From assembly GCF_000721705.1 (NCBI RefSeq), contig NZ_JOJL01000001.1, forward strand, positions 310,001-374,000: a stretch of 64,000 nt of DNA, in the 5' to 3' direction. Origin of the DNA: Actinoplanes subtropicus (GTDB taxonomy: Bacteria; Actinomycetota; Actinomycetes; Mycobacteriales; Micromonosporaceae). The notes beneath the pieces were generated by a model. The model did no database searches, was not told where the DNA came from, and saw only the letters and a list, made by a program, of their open reading frames with translations. Numbering within the stretch: the stretch's first letter is position 1; the number at the start of each line of letters is the position of its first letter. The position numbers were made by a program, and so were the translations under genes. Positions 8,955-18,073 of this stretch are shown here, in pieces.

Positions 8955-8994
8955 GAACCCCGAGCATCCTCCGAACGGCCGATGCCCGGGGTTC
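8955..8994. terminator. 14-bp hairpin in the 8812-9152 intergenic region
   Basis: GAACCCCGAGCATC (8955-8968) and GATGCCCGGGGTTC (8981-8994) are complementary at 13 of 14 positions, with a 12-nt loop. It lies in the 341-bp gap between two leftward genes, so it may terminate the glycerophosphodiesterase transcript or be a leader structure of the surface protein mRNA. The rest of the gap is AT-rich, promoter-like DNA with no gene that I can support. Confidence 0.45.
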
Positions 8995-9152
8995 AACAAG
9001 ATCGCAAGAAAATTTGCTGACCTGCGTACTTGCATGACGATCTATCTACTGCCCGTGGGGGGACCGGCACGCGTCGTCGCCGCGACAAACGGTAGACCAT
9101 CATCGCGCGGGAGGACCTGAGAATCGGCTATGAGTGCGATTCGCGCGTCATT

Positions 9153-9908
9153 TCAGGGCCAGTCGCCGCGCGATTCGTAAACGGCGCGCAGGGCGGGCAG
9201 GTCGTCGGTCATCAGGCCGTCCACGCCCAGGTCGAGCAGGCGCCCCATCTCGGCCGGGTCGTCGATCGTCCAGACGTGCACCTGCAGGCCGAGCCGGTGG
9301 CAGTGCGCGACGAACCGGCGGTCGACCACGGTGACCCCGGCGTGGCTCACCGGGACCTGGGCGGCCACCACCGAGGGCGGCAGCCGCAGCGGCACGCGGG
9401 CCAGCGAGGACAGCCGGAGCAGCGTCACCCAGCGCATGCCGAGCGAGGTGGCGACGTCGGGGCCGGCCAGCGTACGCAGCCGGGCCAGCCGGCCGTCGCT
9501 GAACGAGGCGAGCAGCACCCGGTCGGCCGCGCCGGCCCGGCGGATCGTCTCGACGGCCGGGGCCGCGCCGTTGTCCGCCTTGACGTCGATGTTGAAGCGG
9601 ATCTCGGGCCAGGCGGCCAGGGTCTCGTCGAGCCGGGGGATCGCGGCCGCGCCGCCGACCCGGACCGTGGCGAGGTCGGCCCAGCGCAGGTCGGCGATCC
9701 GGCCGGGCCGCCCGGTCAGCCGGGTCAGCGTGTCGTCGTGGAAGACCACCGGCACGCCGTCGGCGGTGGCGTGCACGTCCGTCTCCACGTACCGGAAGCC
9801 GAGTTTGACCGCTCGTTCGAAGGCCTCGGCGGTGTTCTCGTCGCCGGTGGCGGCGCCGCCGCGATGGGCGAAGGCCAGCGGCGTGCGCGCGTCGAGATAG
9901 CGGAACAC
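9153..9908 (-). CDS. Glycerophosphodiester phosphodiesterase (GDPD/UgpQ type)
   Basis: Metal-dependent TIM-barrel enzyme that cleaves deacylated phospholipids (glycerophosphodiesters) to glycerol-3-phosphate and an alcohol. Signatures are FAHRGGA with the first catalytic His, ETDVHATADG, VFHDD with the second catalytic His, and a C-terminal VHVWTIDDP and GVDGLMTDD. About 251 residues from a GTG at 9908, which places the family motif about 12 residues in, as in relatives. A TTG at 9959 would add 17 unmatched residues. Neither start has a strong ribosome-binding site. It has no signal peptide, so a cytoplasmic enzyme is likely. Confidence 0.92.
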   Translation of the reverse strand: MFRYLDARTPLAFAHRGGAATGDENTAEAFERAVKLGFRYVETDVHATADGVPVVFHDDTLTRLTGRPGRIADLRWADLATVRVGGAAAIPRLDETLAAWPEIRFNIDVKADNGAAPAVETIRRAGAADRVLLASFSDGRLARLRTLAGPDVATSLGMRWVTLLRLSSLARVPLRLPPSVVAAQVPVSHAGVTVVDRRFVAHCHRLGLQVHVWTIDDPAEMGRLLDLGVDGLMTDDLPALRAVYESRGDWP

Positions 9909-10045
9909 GCGGAGATCGTACGGCGCGGAAGATCCGGCGATCTCCGCCCTGAAGTCCAATTTGAGGTAAATAAACGCGACTCGCTAACGCGGCTCAGCGC
10001 GCTGTCCTACCTTGAGGCACGTCCAAGTGGGGCAAATCATCCGAA

Positions 10046-10840
10046 ATGGAGCGCAGAACCGTGTTCTCTTCACGTTCCTCGCGTCTGGCGCGCGGCGGCC
10101 TGGTCGCTGCCCTCGCCTGCGCGATAACCGCGGGCGTCGCGCCGACCAGAACGTACGCGGCGGGTACCGACAATCTGGTCTACTTCCCGACCTTCGCCGG
10201 GGCCTCGACGATGCTCGACCGCAACGGCTCCGCCGACATCATCACCTCTTCCGGCCGCGTCCACCAGCGCATCCTGCGGCTGACGGCGGGCGGGTTCCGG
10301 CAGGCCGGCTCGGCCTGGGCCAAGCCCAAGCTGAACCTGACCGGGTCGTTCGAGTCGCAGTTCAAGGTCTACCTGCACCACACCACGCCCGGCGCCGACG
10401 GCATCGCTTTCCTGGTGCAGAACGACGGGCCGCGGGCCCTCGGCGGCTGGGGCGGCGGCATCGGCTACCGCGGCATCCGGGACAGCGTGGCGGTCGAGTT
10501 CGACACCTTCCAGAACTCCACCGACCCGAGCAGCAACCACCTGGCCGTCGTGCTGCACGGCAACCCGGACGTGCACGCGGCCGTCGGCGAGCCGTCGATC
10601 CCGCTGTACGGACGGCCGTTCTGGGCCCGGGTGACCTACGACGCGCCGACCCACGACCTGCGGGTCTACGTCCAGTCGCTGCGGGCCGGCGCCGAGGAGG
10701 AACTGGCCCTCGAGACCAAGGTCGACCTGGCCGCCGGGGTCGGCGCGAGCTCGGCCTGGGTGGGCTTCACCGCCGGGACCGGCAATCTCTACTCGAAGCA
10801 GGACATCTACTCCTGGATGGTCCAGACGCCCGGCGCCTGA
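10046..10840 (+). CDS. Secreted L-type (legume-like) lectin domain protein
   Basis: 264-residue exported protein made of a signal peptide (LVAALACAITAGVAPTRTYAA) and one lectin jelly-roll. Legume-lectin hallmarks are visible: GADGIAFLVQ, GGGIGYRG, DSVAVEFDTFQN (metal-binding Asp/Glu strand) and a C-terminal VGFTAGTGN. The start may instead be the GTG at 10061, which has GGAG nine bases upstream. It opens the polysaccharide locus but is separated from the glycosyltransferases by a hairpin. I infer that it binds the polymer or another surface glycan. Confidence 0.82.
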   Translation: MERRTVFSSRSSRLARGGLVAALACAITAGVAPTRTYAAGTDNLVYFPTFAGASTMLDRNGSADIITSSGRVHQRILRLTAGGFRQAGSAWAKPKLNLTGSFESQFKVYLHHTTPGADGIAFLVQNDGPRALGGWGGGIGYRGIRDSVAVEFDTFQNSTDPSSNHLAVVLHGNPDVHAAVGEPSIPLYGRPFWARVTYDAPTHDLRVYVQSLRAGAEEELALETKVDLAAGVGASSAWVGFTAGTGNLYSKQDIYSWMVQTPGA

Positions 10841-10850
10841 CCGCCCTGTT

Positions 10851-10885
10851 CGCGGCCGGCGCCGCATCTCGGCGGCCCGGCCGCG
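10851..10885 (+). terminator. Hairpin between the lectin and glycosyltransferase genes
   Basis: CGCGGCCGG at 10851-10859 pairs with CCGGCCGCG at 10877-10885 and GCCGC with GCGGC inside, with one bulged C and a 6-nt loop. It would limit read-through from the lectin gene. Confidence 0.6.
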
Positions 10886-10923
10886 CTTCCGCCCGCAGCA
10901 CCACCGAGCCTTGGAGAACATTC

Positions 10924-11766
10924 ATGTCCACGGTCCCCTACGTGAGCCGATCTGCCGGAACGGAGAACCGGTCGGCCGGCCCGGAGACCGAATTGCCGCC
11001 GGTGGTCGTCCCATCGGGCGAACCCCTGGTGAGCGTCATCGTCCCCGCCCTCAACGAGGCGCGGAACCTACCGTACGTGCTGGCCCGGCTCCCCGAGGTC
11101 GACGAGGTGATCCTGGTCGACGGCGGCTCGACCGACGACACGGTCGGCGTGGCCCGCCGCCTGATGCCCGGCATCCGCGTGGTCACGCAGAACCGCCGGG
11201 GCAAGGGCAACGCGCTGGCCTGCGGGTTCGCCGCGGCCACCGGCGACATCCTGGTGATGATCGACGCCGACGGGTCGACCGACCCGAAGGAGATCCCCAG
11301 CTTCATCGCGGCGCTGCGCGGCGGCGCCGACTTCGCCAAGGGCTCCCGGTTCCGCGGGTCCGGCGGCAGCGCCGACATCACCCGCCTGCGCCGGGCCGGC
11401 AACAAGTGCCTCAGCCTGCTGGTCAACGCGCTCTTCCGCACCCGGTACAGCGACCTCTGCTACGGCTACAACGCCTTCTGGGCCCGGCACCTCGACGTGT
11501 TCGGGCTGGACAGCACCACGCCGGTGCCGCCCCGCGGCGACGGGCGGCTGTGGGGCGACGGCTTCGAGATCGAGACCCTGCTCAACCTGCGGGCGGCCCG
11601 GGCCGGGCTGCGGATCGTCGAGGTGGCGAGCTTCGAGCAGGCCCGGATCCATGGCGAGAGCAACCTGAACGCGATGACCGACGGCGTACGCGTGCTGCGG
11701 ACCATCGCCCGGGAATGGCCGCGCCGCAACCGGGCGCGCCGGCGCGTGGCGGAGCGCACCCGGTGA
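10924..11766 (+). CDS. Family 2 glycosyltransferase
   Basis: 280-residue GT-A enzyme. The N-terminal nucleotide-sugar site reads VSVIVPALNEARNLPYVL and EVILVDGGSTDDT. The metal-binding DXD-type motif is MIDADGS. A RGKGNAL motif resembles dolichol-phosphate-mannose-synthase-like and WcaA-like enzymes. The ATG at 10924 has TTGGAGAAC upstream. There is no membrane helix, so it probably transfers a sugar to a lipid carrier at the inner face of the membrane. It is first in a chain of seven genes, each overlapping the next. Confidence 0.88.
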   Translation: MSTVPYVSRSAGTENRSAGPETELPPVVVPSGEPLVSVIVPALNEARNLPYVLARLPEVDEVILVDGGSTDDTVGVARRLMPGIRVVTQNRRGKGNALACGFAAATGDILVMIDADGSTDPKEIPSFIAALRGGADFAKGSRFRGSGGSADITRLRRAGNKCLSLLVNALFRTRYSDLCYGYNAFWARHLDVFGLDSTTPVPPRGDGRLWGDGFEIETLLNLRAARAGLRIVEVASFEQARIHGESNLNAMTDGVRVLRTIAREWPRRNRARRRVAERTR

Positions 11767-12869
11767 GGATCGGGGTCGTCACCAGCGCGTACCACCCGGA
11801 CGTCGGCGGGGTGGAGACCCACTGCCGGCGGCTGTGCGCGGCCCTGGTCGCGGCCGGCGACCGGGTCGAGGTGCTCACCCAGCACGCCACCGCGGCCGAG
11901 GAGACGGTGGACGGGGTGCTGGTCCGGCGTTTCCCGCTCACCGTCTCGGCCTCGAACTACCGCTTCTCCGCCGCGCTCTGGCCCTGGCTGCGCGCCCACG
12001 CCGGCCGGTACGACCTGCTGCACGCCCACAGCTACCACGCGCTCGCGGCGTTGCCGGCCGCGCTCACCAACGAAACCCCGCTGGTGTTCACGCCGCACTA
12101 CCACGGCACCGGGCACAGCCTGCTGCGCTCGGCCCTGCACCCGATCTACCGCCCGGTGGGCCGCCGGATCGTCGCCCGTGCCAGCCGGCTCATCTGCGTC
12201 ACCCGAGCGGAGCGTGAGCTGCTGGTCCGGCACTTCCCGGAGGCCGCCGAGCGCACGATCGTCATTCCGAACGGGACCGACCCGATCCGGGTGGTCGAGC
12301 CGGTCGCCGAGCCGGGACGCAGCATCCTCTGCGTCGGCCGGCTCGAGCGGTACAAGCGGGTCGACCGGGTCATCCGGGCCATGGTCCACCTGCCCGCCGA
12401 CCACCGGCTCGACGTGGTCGGCGCCGGCCCGGCCCGGGAGGAGCTGGAGCAGCTGGCCGCCCGGCTCGGCCTGGCCGGGCGGCGGGTGGTGTTCCACGGC
12501 CGGCTCGCCGAGGACGCGTTCGCGACCCGGATGGCGGTCGCCGCGGCGGCCGTCTCCGCCTCCGGGCACGAGGCGTTCGGGATGGCGGTGGCCGACGCGC
12601 TGACCGCCGGCATCCCGGCCGTGGCGTCGTTCATCCCGGCGCACCGCGAGCTGGCCGTGATGGCCGGCGACGGGGTGCCGCTGTGGCTGGTCAACCCCGA
12701 CGACGAGGTGGCGCTGGCGGACGCGCTGCGGGTGGCCGCCGCGACCCGGCGGGTCGCCCACGGCAGCAACGCGCTGCCCACCTGGAGCGATGTGGTGCTG
12801 TCCACCCGGGAGGTGTACGCGAGCGTCGCGCCCCGGACGAATCTCACCCAGGGAGCCGCCGACCGATGA
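11763..12869 (+). CDS. Family 4 glycosyltransferase
   Basis: 368-residue GT-B retaining glycosyltransferase. The glycine-rich N-terminus is SAYHPDVGGVETH. Acceptor-domain features include LLHAHSYHA and VFTPHYHG. The donor domain has CVGRLERYKRVDRVI and the E-x7-E region GHEAFGMAVADAL. It starts at a GTG that overlaps the preceding stop codon by 4 bp (GTGA), implying translational coupling. It probably extends a lipid-linked repeat unit; the sugar specificity is unknown. Confidence 0.9.
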   Translation: MRIGVVTSAYHPDVGGVETHCRRLCAALVAAGDRVEVLTQHATAAEETVDGVLVRRFPLTVSASNYRFSAALWPWLRAHAGRYDLLHAHSYHALAALPAALTNETPLVFTPHYHGTGHSLLRSALHPIYRPVGRRIVARASRLICVTRAERELLVRHFPEAAERTIVIPNGTDPIRVVEPVAEPGRSILCVGRLERYKRVDRVIRAMVHLPADHRLDVVGAGPAREELEQLAARLGLAGRRVVFHGRLAEDAFATRMAVAAAAVSASGHEAFGMAVADALTAGIPAVASFIPAHRELAVMAGDGVPLWLVNPDDEVALADALRVAAATRRVAHGSNALPTWSDVVLSTREVYASVAPRTNLTQGAADR

Positions 12870-14677
12870 CGTGGACAGCCCCCACGGTCACCCTCACCCT
12901 CACCGGCGCGGCCGGCGCGACCGCCCTGGTCGCCGCCGACCGCGCCGCCGAGTGGCAGCGCCCCGGCGCGTTCGCCCTGTTCTGGCTCGGCATGCTGGTC
13001 TTCACGCTGCCGGCCGCCTACTGGGCCGTCCGCAGACAGCCCGGCCCCGCGCCGCGTACGGCGGTCCTGGTCGCGTACGGCTGCTTCACCTATCTCCCCA
13101 AGCTCCTGCGCAATCCCGCCGGCCCGCTCTACCACGACGAGTACGCGCACTGGCGGCAGAGCCACGAGATCCTCCTCGACGGCCGGCTCTTCGAGGCCAA
13201 CCCGATCGTCCGGGTGGTCGGCGACTTCCCCGGCCTGCACGCCACGGTCGCCGCCCTCGCGGCGCTCACCGGCGTCTCGGTCTGGCACGCCGCGCTGGCC
13301 GTGCTGATCGCCGCGCACGTCCTGGTCGTGCTCGGCGTGGCGGCGCTCGCCGAGCAGCTCTGGCGGGACGGCCGCACGGCGGCGGTGGCGGCCCTGGCGT
13401 ACGGCCTGAACAGCTCTTTCCTGTTCTTCGACACCCAGTTCGGGTACGAGTCGCTGGCCATCCCGCTGATGATCTGGACGCTGGTCGCGCTGCACCGGGC
13501 GATCCGCGGTCCGCAACGGACCGGTTGGATCGCCGGCACGCTGCTGCTGGCCGCCGCGACCGTGGTCACCCATCACCTGACCGCGCTCGGCCTGGTCGCC
13601 ATCATGCTGATCTTCGCGGCCGCGCTGACCGGCCGGCGCGGCTGCCGGCCGGCCGCCTGGACCGCCTGGCTGCTCACCCTGGCCGTGGCCGGTCTGGTCG
13701 CCGGCTGGCTGTGCTGGGTGGCGCCGAAGACGGCCGGCTACCTCGACCCGTACCTCGGCAAGGCGTTGAACCAGATCGCCGGGATTCTCAACGACAGCGG
13801 CTCCGGCGGGCGCACGCTCTTCAAGCAGTCGGTCGCGCCCTGGTACGAGCAGAAGGCCGCGTTCGCCGCGCCGGTGCTCGCCCTCGCCGCGACCGCCGCG
13901 GCGGCCTGGCGGCTGCGCCGGCACCGCGACCCCGACCCGGTCGACCGCGGCGGCGCCGTCGCCGCGCTGCTGATCGGCCTCTGCTACTTCCCGGCCGCGC
14001 TGCTGATCCTCACCCCGTCCGGGGCCGAGGGCGCCCGCCGGACCTGGGCGTTCAGCTACCTCGGCCTGGCCCTGCTGGTGGCGCCGACCGCGGTGGCCCT
14101 GCTCGACCGGAAGGCCCGCGCGGCCGGCCCGGCGCTGGCCGCGCTGTTCACGGTGCTGCTGGTCGGCAACACGGCGGCCGGGATGAACCCGTCCTACCGG
14201 TTCCCCGGCCCGGCCACCTACGGCTCGGACACCCGCTCGATCACTCCCGAGGTGCGGGCCGCCGCGGACTGGCTGCGCGCCACCCAGGGCCGCGACCTGC
14301 GGATCGTCGCCGACCGCTACTCCGGGCTGGTCTTCGGCTCGTACGGCGACCAGTTCCCGGTCACCGGCTCGGTCACCTTCCCCACCTACGACCTGTACCT
14401 GACCCAGCCTGGGCGCCCGGTCCCGCCGCCGCTGCTGCACCAGCTCAGCGAGTGGGACTTCGGCTACCTGATCGTGGACCGGCGGATGGCCGAGCAGGCG
14501 CCCGAGATCGGCATCTACTTCGAGACCAACGAGCCGATCCCGCACGACGGCCGGCCCGCGTTCACGCTCGGCCAGCTCACCAAGTTCGACCACACGCCGT
14601 GGACCATCAAGATCTACGACAGCGGGGACATCGCGATCTATCGCTTCGACTTCTCCACCCTGGGCGGCCCGCAGTGA
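12866..14677 (+). CDS. Polytopic membrane protein, GT39/GT-C-like
   Basis: 603-residue integral membrane protein with about 12 hydrophobic segments over the first 450 residues and a soluble C-terminal domain of about 150 residues. The first extracellular loop contains YHDEYAHWRQ, whose acidic residues recall the catalytic loop of GT-C glycosyltransferases of the PMT/ArnT type that use polyprenyl-phosphate sugars. The ATG overlaps the previous stop (ATGA). A polymerase or side-chain transferase role is inferred from topology and location only. Confidence 0.7.
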   Translation: MTWTAPTVTLTLTGAAGATALVAADRAAEWQRPGAFALFWLGMLVFTLPAAYWAVRRQPGPAPRTAVLVAYGCFTYLPKLLRNPAGPLYHDEYAHWRQSHEILLDGRLFEANPIVRVVGDFPGLHATVAALAALTGVSVWHAALAVLIAAHVLVVLGVAALAEQLWRDGRTAAVAALAYGLNSSFLFFDTQFGYESLAIPLMIWTLVALHRAIRGPQRTGWIAGTLLLAAATVVTHHLTALGLVAIMLIFAAALTGRRGCRPAAWTAWLLTLAVAGLVAGWLCWVAPKTAGYLDPYLGKALNQIAGILNDSGSGGRTLFKQSVAPWYEQKAAFAAPVLALAATAAAAWRLRRHRDPDPVDRGGAVAALLIGLCYFPAALLILTPSGAEGARRTWAFSYLGLALLVAPTAVALLDRKARAAGPALAALFTVLLVGNTAAGMNPSYRFPGPATYGSDTRSITPEVRAAADWLRATQGRDLRIVADRYSGLVFGSYGDQFPVTGSVTFPTYDLYLTQPGRPVPPPLLHQLSEWDFGYLIVDRRMAEQAPEIGIYFETNEPIPHDGRPAFTLGQLTKFDHTPWTIKIYDSGDIAIYRFDFSTLGGPQ

Positions 14678-15441
14678 CCACGATCCGGCTGCTCGCCGCC
14701 GCCCTCGCCGCGTCCGCCCTGCTCGCCGTCGGCCCGCCCCGGGTGCCCCCGCCCGTCGCCGTGCTCGCGCTGCTCGCCGCCGTGCTCGCCGTCGGCGAGT
14801 TGTGGCTGCGGGCACCGGCCCTGAGCCTGGAACCGCCGGCCGGCCGGATCGGGCTCGGCCTGGTCTGCGGGCTGATCAGCCTCCCGCTGATCGCGCTCGC
14901 GCTCTACCTCGCCAGGGTGCCGATCCGGGCGCACTCGCTCGCCGCCGGGCTCGCCGCGCTGACGCTGCTGCTCGGCGGGGCGGTGCTGCTGCGGGAGCGG
15001 GCCGGCGGGCGCGAGGCCGACCCGCGGTTGCCGTGGACGTTCGGCGCGATCGCCCTTCCCGTACTGGTCGCGCTGGTCGTCGGGGGCACCGCGGTGTGGG
15101 CGTACGCCCGGCTGCCGCACCCACCACAGCCGGGCTACACCAGCGTGGCCCTGGACGGCTGGGCGGCCGGCATCGCCGGCCCGGTCGCCATCCCGCGCGG
15201 CGGCCTGGACGTGCCGATCCGGGTCAGCAGCGCCGGCGAGCCGGCCATCGTCGCGCCGCTGTCGGTCATCGTCGACACCCTCCGGATCGCGCCGCCGCAC
15301 CCGGTCCCGATCGCCGCCGACACCGCCGGCTCGATCCACGTGCATGTGCCGACGCCACCGAACGGCTGCCTGCACCGCATCGAGATCAGCCTGGGCGCCG
15401 CGAGCACCGTCTTCTACGGCCGCGGGCCGGCGCCGTGCTAG
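14674..15441 (+). CDS. Small membrane protein of the polysaccharide cluster
   Basis: 255 residues with four hydrophobic helices followed by an extracytoplasmic domain of about 120 residues holding two cysteines (GCLHRI and the C-terminal Cys). The layout resembles DUF1616 proteins, but I am not certain of membership. The GTG start overlaps the upstream stop by 4 bp. No enzymatic motif is seen. Its fixed place between the GT-C-like protein and the flippase suggests an assembly or export accessory role. Confidence 0.6.
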   Translation: MTTIRLLAAALAASALLAVGPPRVPPPVAVLALLAAVLAVGELWLRAPALSLEPPAGRIGLGLVCGLISLPLIALALYLARVPIRAHSLAAGLAALTLLLGGAVLLRERAGGREADPRLPWTFGAIALPVLVALVVGGTAVWAYARLPHPPQPGYTSVALDGWAAGIAGPVAIPRGGLDVPIRVSSAGEPAIVAPLSVIVDTLRIAPPHPVPIAADTAGSIHVHVPTPPNGCLHRIEISLGAASTVFYGRGPAPC

Positions 15442-16844
15442 CCCGGGTCGGCCGCGACTCGCTGGCCCGCAACAGCGTCCTGATCATGGCGAGCACGGTC
15501 GGCACCAGCGGGCTCGGCTATCTCTACTGGATGGTCGCGGCCCGCGAGCTGCCCCGCCCGGCGATCGGCACCGCGACCGCGCTGATCTCCGCGGCCACCG
15601 TGGTCAGCATGGTCGCCAACCTCGGCCTCGGCCACATGTTCATCCAGCGGCTGCCCGGCGCGCCGGCCCGCGACTGGTCCCGGATCGTCAGCGCCGGGCT
15701 GCTGCTCGGCTGCGCGGCCACCGCGGCGGCCGCGCTCGCGGCGGTGCTGGTGCTGCCCCGGGCGGCCGCCAACTTCGACTTCCTCGGCCGTCCGGCCGGC
15801 GCGCTCGCGCTGGTCGCCACCGCGGTCGCGCTGACCGCGTCGATGCTGCTCGACTACGTCTTCGTCGCGCACCGGGCCAGCCAGGGCATGCTCTGGCGCA
15901 ACCTGACTCTGGCCGGCGGCAAGGTGCTGACGCTGGCCGGGCTGACCACGGCCGGCCTGGGCTCGGCGGGGGCGGTGGTGCTGGCCTGGACGCTGCCCTC
16001 GCTCGTGGTCACCGGGTACACGCTGCGGCGCAGCCTGCCCCGGCTGCGCCCGGGCTGCCGGCTGGCCGGGGCCGGACTCGGCGCCGAGCTGCCGTACGTG
16101 CGCGGCTCGCTCACCGGCCACCACCTGGTCAACCTGGCCCAGGCCGGCCCGAGCGCCCTGTTGCCGGTGCTGGTCACCGCCCGGCTCGGGGCGGCCGCGA
16201 ACGCGCACTTCTACATGGCCTGGATGACCGCCTCGGTGCTGTTCATGGTCTCGCCCGCGGTCGCCTCCGCGTTCTACGCCGAGCGCACCTCGGGCAAGTC
16301 GGCGTCGCTGCCGCGGGCCGCGCTGGTGGTGCTCGCCGTGATCGGCGCCCCGGCCACCGGCCTGTTCCTGGCCGGCGGCTGGATCCTCGCCCTGTTCAGC
16401 CCGGCCTACGCGGCCGGCGGGGCGGTGCTGCTGAAGACCCTGGTGCTGGCCGCCGTCCCGGACGCGATCACCAACCTGGCCGTCGCGCACTGGCGGTCGC
16501 AGGGCGCGCTGCGCCGCTGCCTGCGGCTGAACCTGCTGATGGCGGCCGGCTGCCTGACCCTGACCTGGCTGTGGCTGCCGTCCCTGGGCATCGAGGCCGC
16601 CGGGTACGCCTGGCTGGCCGGCCAGGGCGTGGGCGCGCTGGCGGTGGCCGGCCACGCGCTGGTCCGCCGGCTGCGCCCGGGCCGGGTCCCGGCCCGGCCG
16701 GCCCCGCTTCCCCGCCAGCCGAAGGCCGCGCGGCCGCTGCTGCACCCGGCCGTCCGGGGCCGGCCGGCCGCGCAGTTCCGCACCCGGACCCGCCGCCCCG
16801 CCCCGCACTCCCGCCCCCGTACGCGATCTTGGAGAGCCCCGTGA
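15435..16844 (+). CDS. Wzx/MATE-like polysaccharide flippase
   Basis: 469-residue polytopic protein of the polysaccharide-export (MVF/Wzx-like) type with 12-14 helices. The N-terminal segment LARNSVLIMASTVGTSGLGY is characteristic of lipid-linked oligosaccharide flippases. The last 60 residues are a basic Pro/Arg-rich cytoplasmic tail not typical of the family. The GTG at 15435 overlaps the previous gene by 7 bp. It probably moves the finished repeat unit across the membrane. Confidence 0.8.
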   Translation: MLARVGRDSLARNSVLIMASTVGTSGLGYLYWMVAARELPRPAIGTATALISAATVVSMVANLGLGHMFIQRLPGAPARDWSRIVSAGLLLGCAATAAAALAAVLVLPRAAANFDFLGRPAGALALVATAVALTASMLLDYVFVAHRASQGMLWRNLTLAGGKVLTLAGLTTAGLGSAGAVVLAWTLPSLVVTGYTLRRSLPRLRPGCRLAGAGLGAELPYVRGSLTGHHLVNLAQAGPSALLPVLVTARLGAAANAHFYMAWMTASVLFMVSPAVASAFYAERTSGKSASLPRAALVVLAVIGAPATGLFLAGGWILALFSPAYAAGGAVLLKTLVLAAVPDAITNLAVAHWRSQGALRRCLRLNLLMAAGCLTLTWLWLPSLGIEAAGYAWLAGQGVGALAVAGHALVRRLRPGRVPARPAPLPRQPKAARPLLHPAVRGRPAAQFRTRTRRPAPHSRPRTRSWRAP

Positions 16845-18073
16845 GGATTCTGCAGCTGGCCAATCTCTACGCGCCCGTCATCGGCGGGCTGGAACGCAGC
16901 GTCGCCACCAGCAGCGAGGAGCTGGTGCGCCGCGGGCACGAGGTCACCGTGCTCACCCTGGCCACCCCGCGGGCGCCGGGCGCGGAGACCCGCAACGGGG
17001 TGCGCGTGGTCCGGGTTCGCAGCATCGCCAACACCCTGCTGCCCCGGATGAACCAGGACCCGGCCAAGCCCTTCCACCCCACCGCGGCCGACCCGCTGAC
17101 CACCGTGGACATCCGGACCGAGCTGCGCGCCGGCCGGTACGACGTGGTGCACAGTCACGACTGGCTGATGTACTCGTACCTGCCGCTGCGGCACGGCCGG
17201 GACGGGGTGCCGCACGTGCACACCGCGCACGACTTCGGCCTGATGTGCGTCAAGAAGACCTTCTCCTCGGACGGGCGGCACTGCCCGACCGGCCCCCGGC
17301 TGAGCCGCTGCCTGCCCTGCGCGACCGGGCAGTACGGCCGCCCGCGCTCGCTCGCCCTGGCCGCGGCGCTGCGCGCGCACCGGCACCGGGGGATCGACGC
17401 GCTCACCGCGATCTCGCCGTCGGTGGCCCGGGCGCTCGACGCCGCGCGGTTGCCGGCCGGCCTGCCGGTCCGGGTGGTGTCCAGCCTCGTGCCGGACGGG
17501 CTGGACGACCTGGCCCGGGACACGCCCCGGCCGGGGTGGCTGCCGGACCGGCCGTACCTGCTGTTCGTCGGCGCGCTCGGCCCGCACAAGGGAGTGGACG
17601 TGCTGTTCACCGCGTACCGCAAGCTCCTGGAAAGCTGGCGTGGCAGCGAGCCGCCGCCGGACCTGGTCTGCATCGGCACGCCCCGGCCCGACACCCCGCC
17701 GATCCCGCCCGGCGTGCACGTGCGGCACGACGTGCCGCACCCCGAGGTGATGGCCGCCTGGCACGGCGCGGCGGCCGGCGTGGTGCCGTCCATCATGGAG
17801 GCGATGGGCCAGGTGGCGGTCGAGGCGCTGCTCGCCCGCACGCCGCTGATCGCCTCGCGCACCGGCGGCCTGGCCGACATGATCAGCGACGGCGAGAGCG
17901 GCCTGCTGGTGCCGCCGGGCGACGCCGCCGCCCTGCACGCCGCCCTCGAACGCCTGCTCACCGAACCAGGGCTGGCCGACCGCCTACGCGCGGCCGGGTA
18001 TCGGCGCGGGCTCGACTACACCGCGGCTCGCGTGGTCCCGCAGATGGAGGAGATCTACCGTGCCTGCCGCTGA
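16841..18073 (+). CDS. Family 4 glycosyltransferase
   Basis: 410-residue GT-B enzyme. The start is GTG with GGAG seven bases upstream, overlapping the flippase stop by 4 bp. Features are NLYAPVIGGLERS, VHSHDW, HTAHDFGLMC and the donor motifs LFVGALGPHKGVD and PSIMEAMGQVAVEAL. A cluster of four cysteines (MCVKK, HCPTG, RCLPCATG) in the acceptor domain occurs in a subset of actinobacterial GT4 proteins and may bind a metal. It is part of the polysaccharide operon. Confidence 0.9.
   Translation: MRILQLANLYAPVIGGLERSVATSSEELVRRGHEVTVLTLATPRAPGAETRNGVRVVRVRSIANTLLPRMNQDPAKPFHPTAADPLTTVDIRTELRAGRYDVVHSHDWLMYSYLPLRHGRDGVPHVHTAHDFGLMCVKKTFSSDGRHCPTGPRLSRCLPCATGQYGRPRSLALAAALRAHRHRGIDALTAISPSVARALDAARLPAGLPVRVVSSLVPDGLDDLARDTPRPGWLPDRPYLLFVGALGPHKGVDVLFTAYRKLLESWRGSEPPPDLVCIGTPRPDTPPIPPGVHVRHDVPHPEVMAAWHGAAAGVVPSIMEAMGQVAVEALLARTPLIASRTGGLADMISDGESGLLVPPGDAAALHAALERLLTEPGLADRLRAAGYRRGLDYTAARVVPQMEEIYRACR

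Noticed and set aside
12146..14815. Very long leftward open frame opposite the polysaccharide genes
   Set aside because: Arg/Gly/Pro/Gln-rich shadow translation of high-GC genes with no domain; the opposite strand encodes clear glycosyltransferase and membrane proteins.
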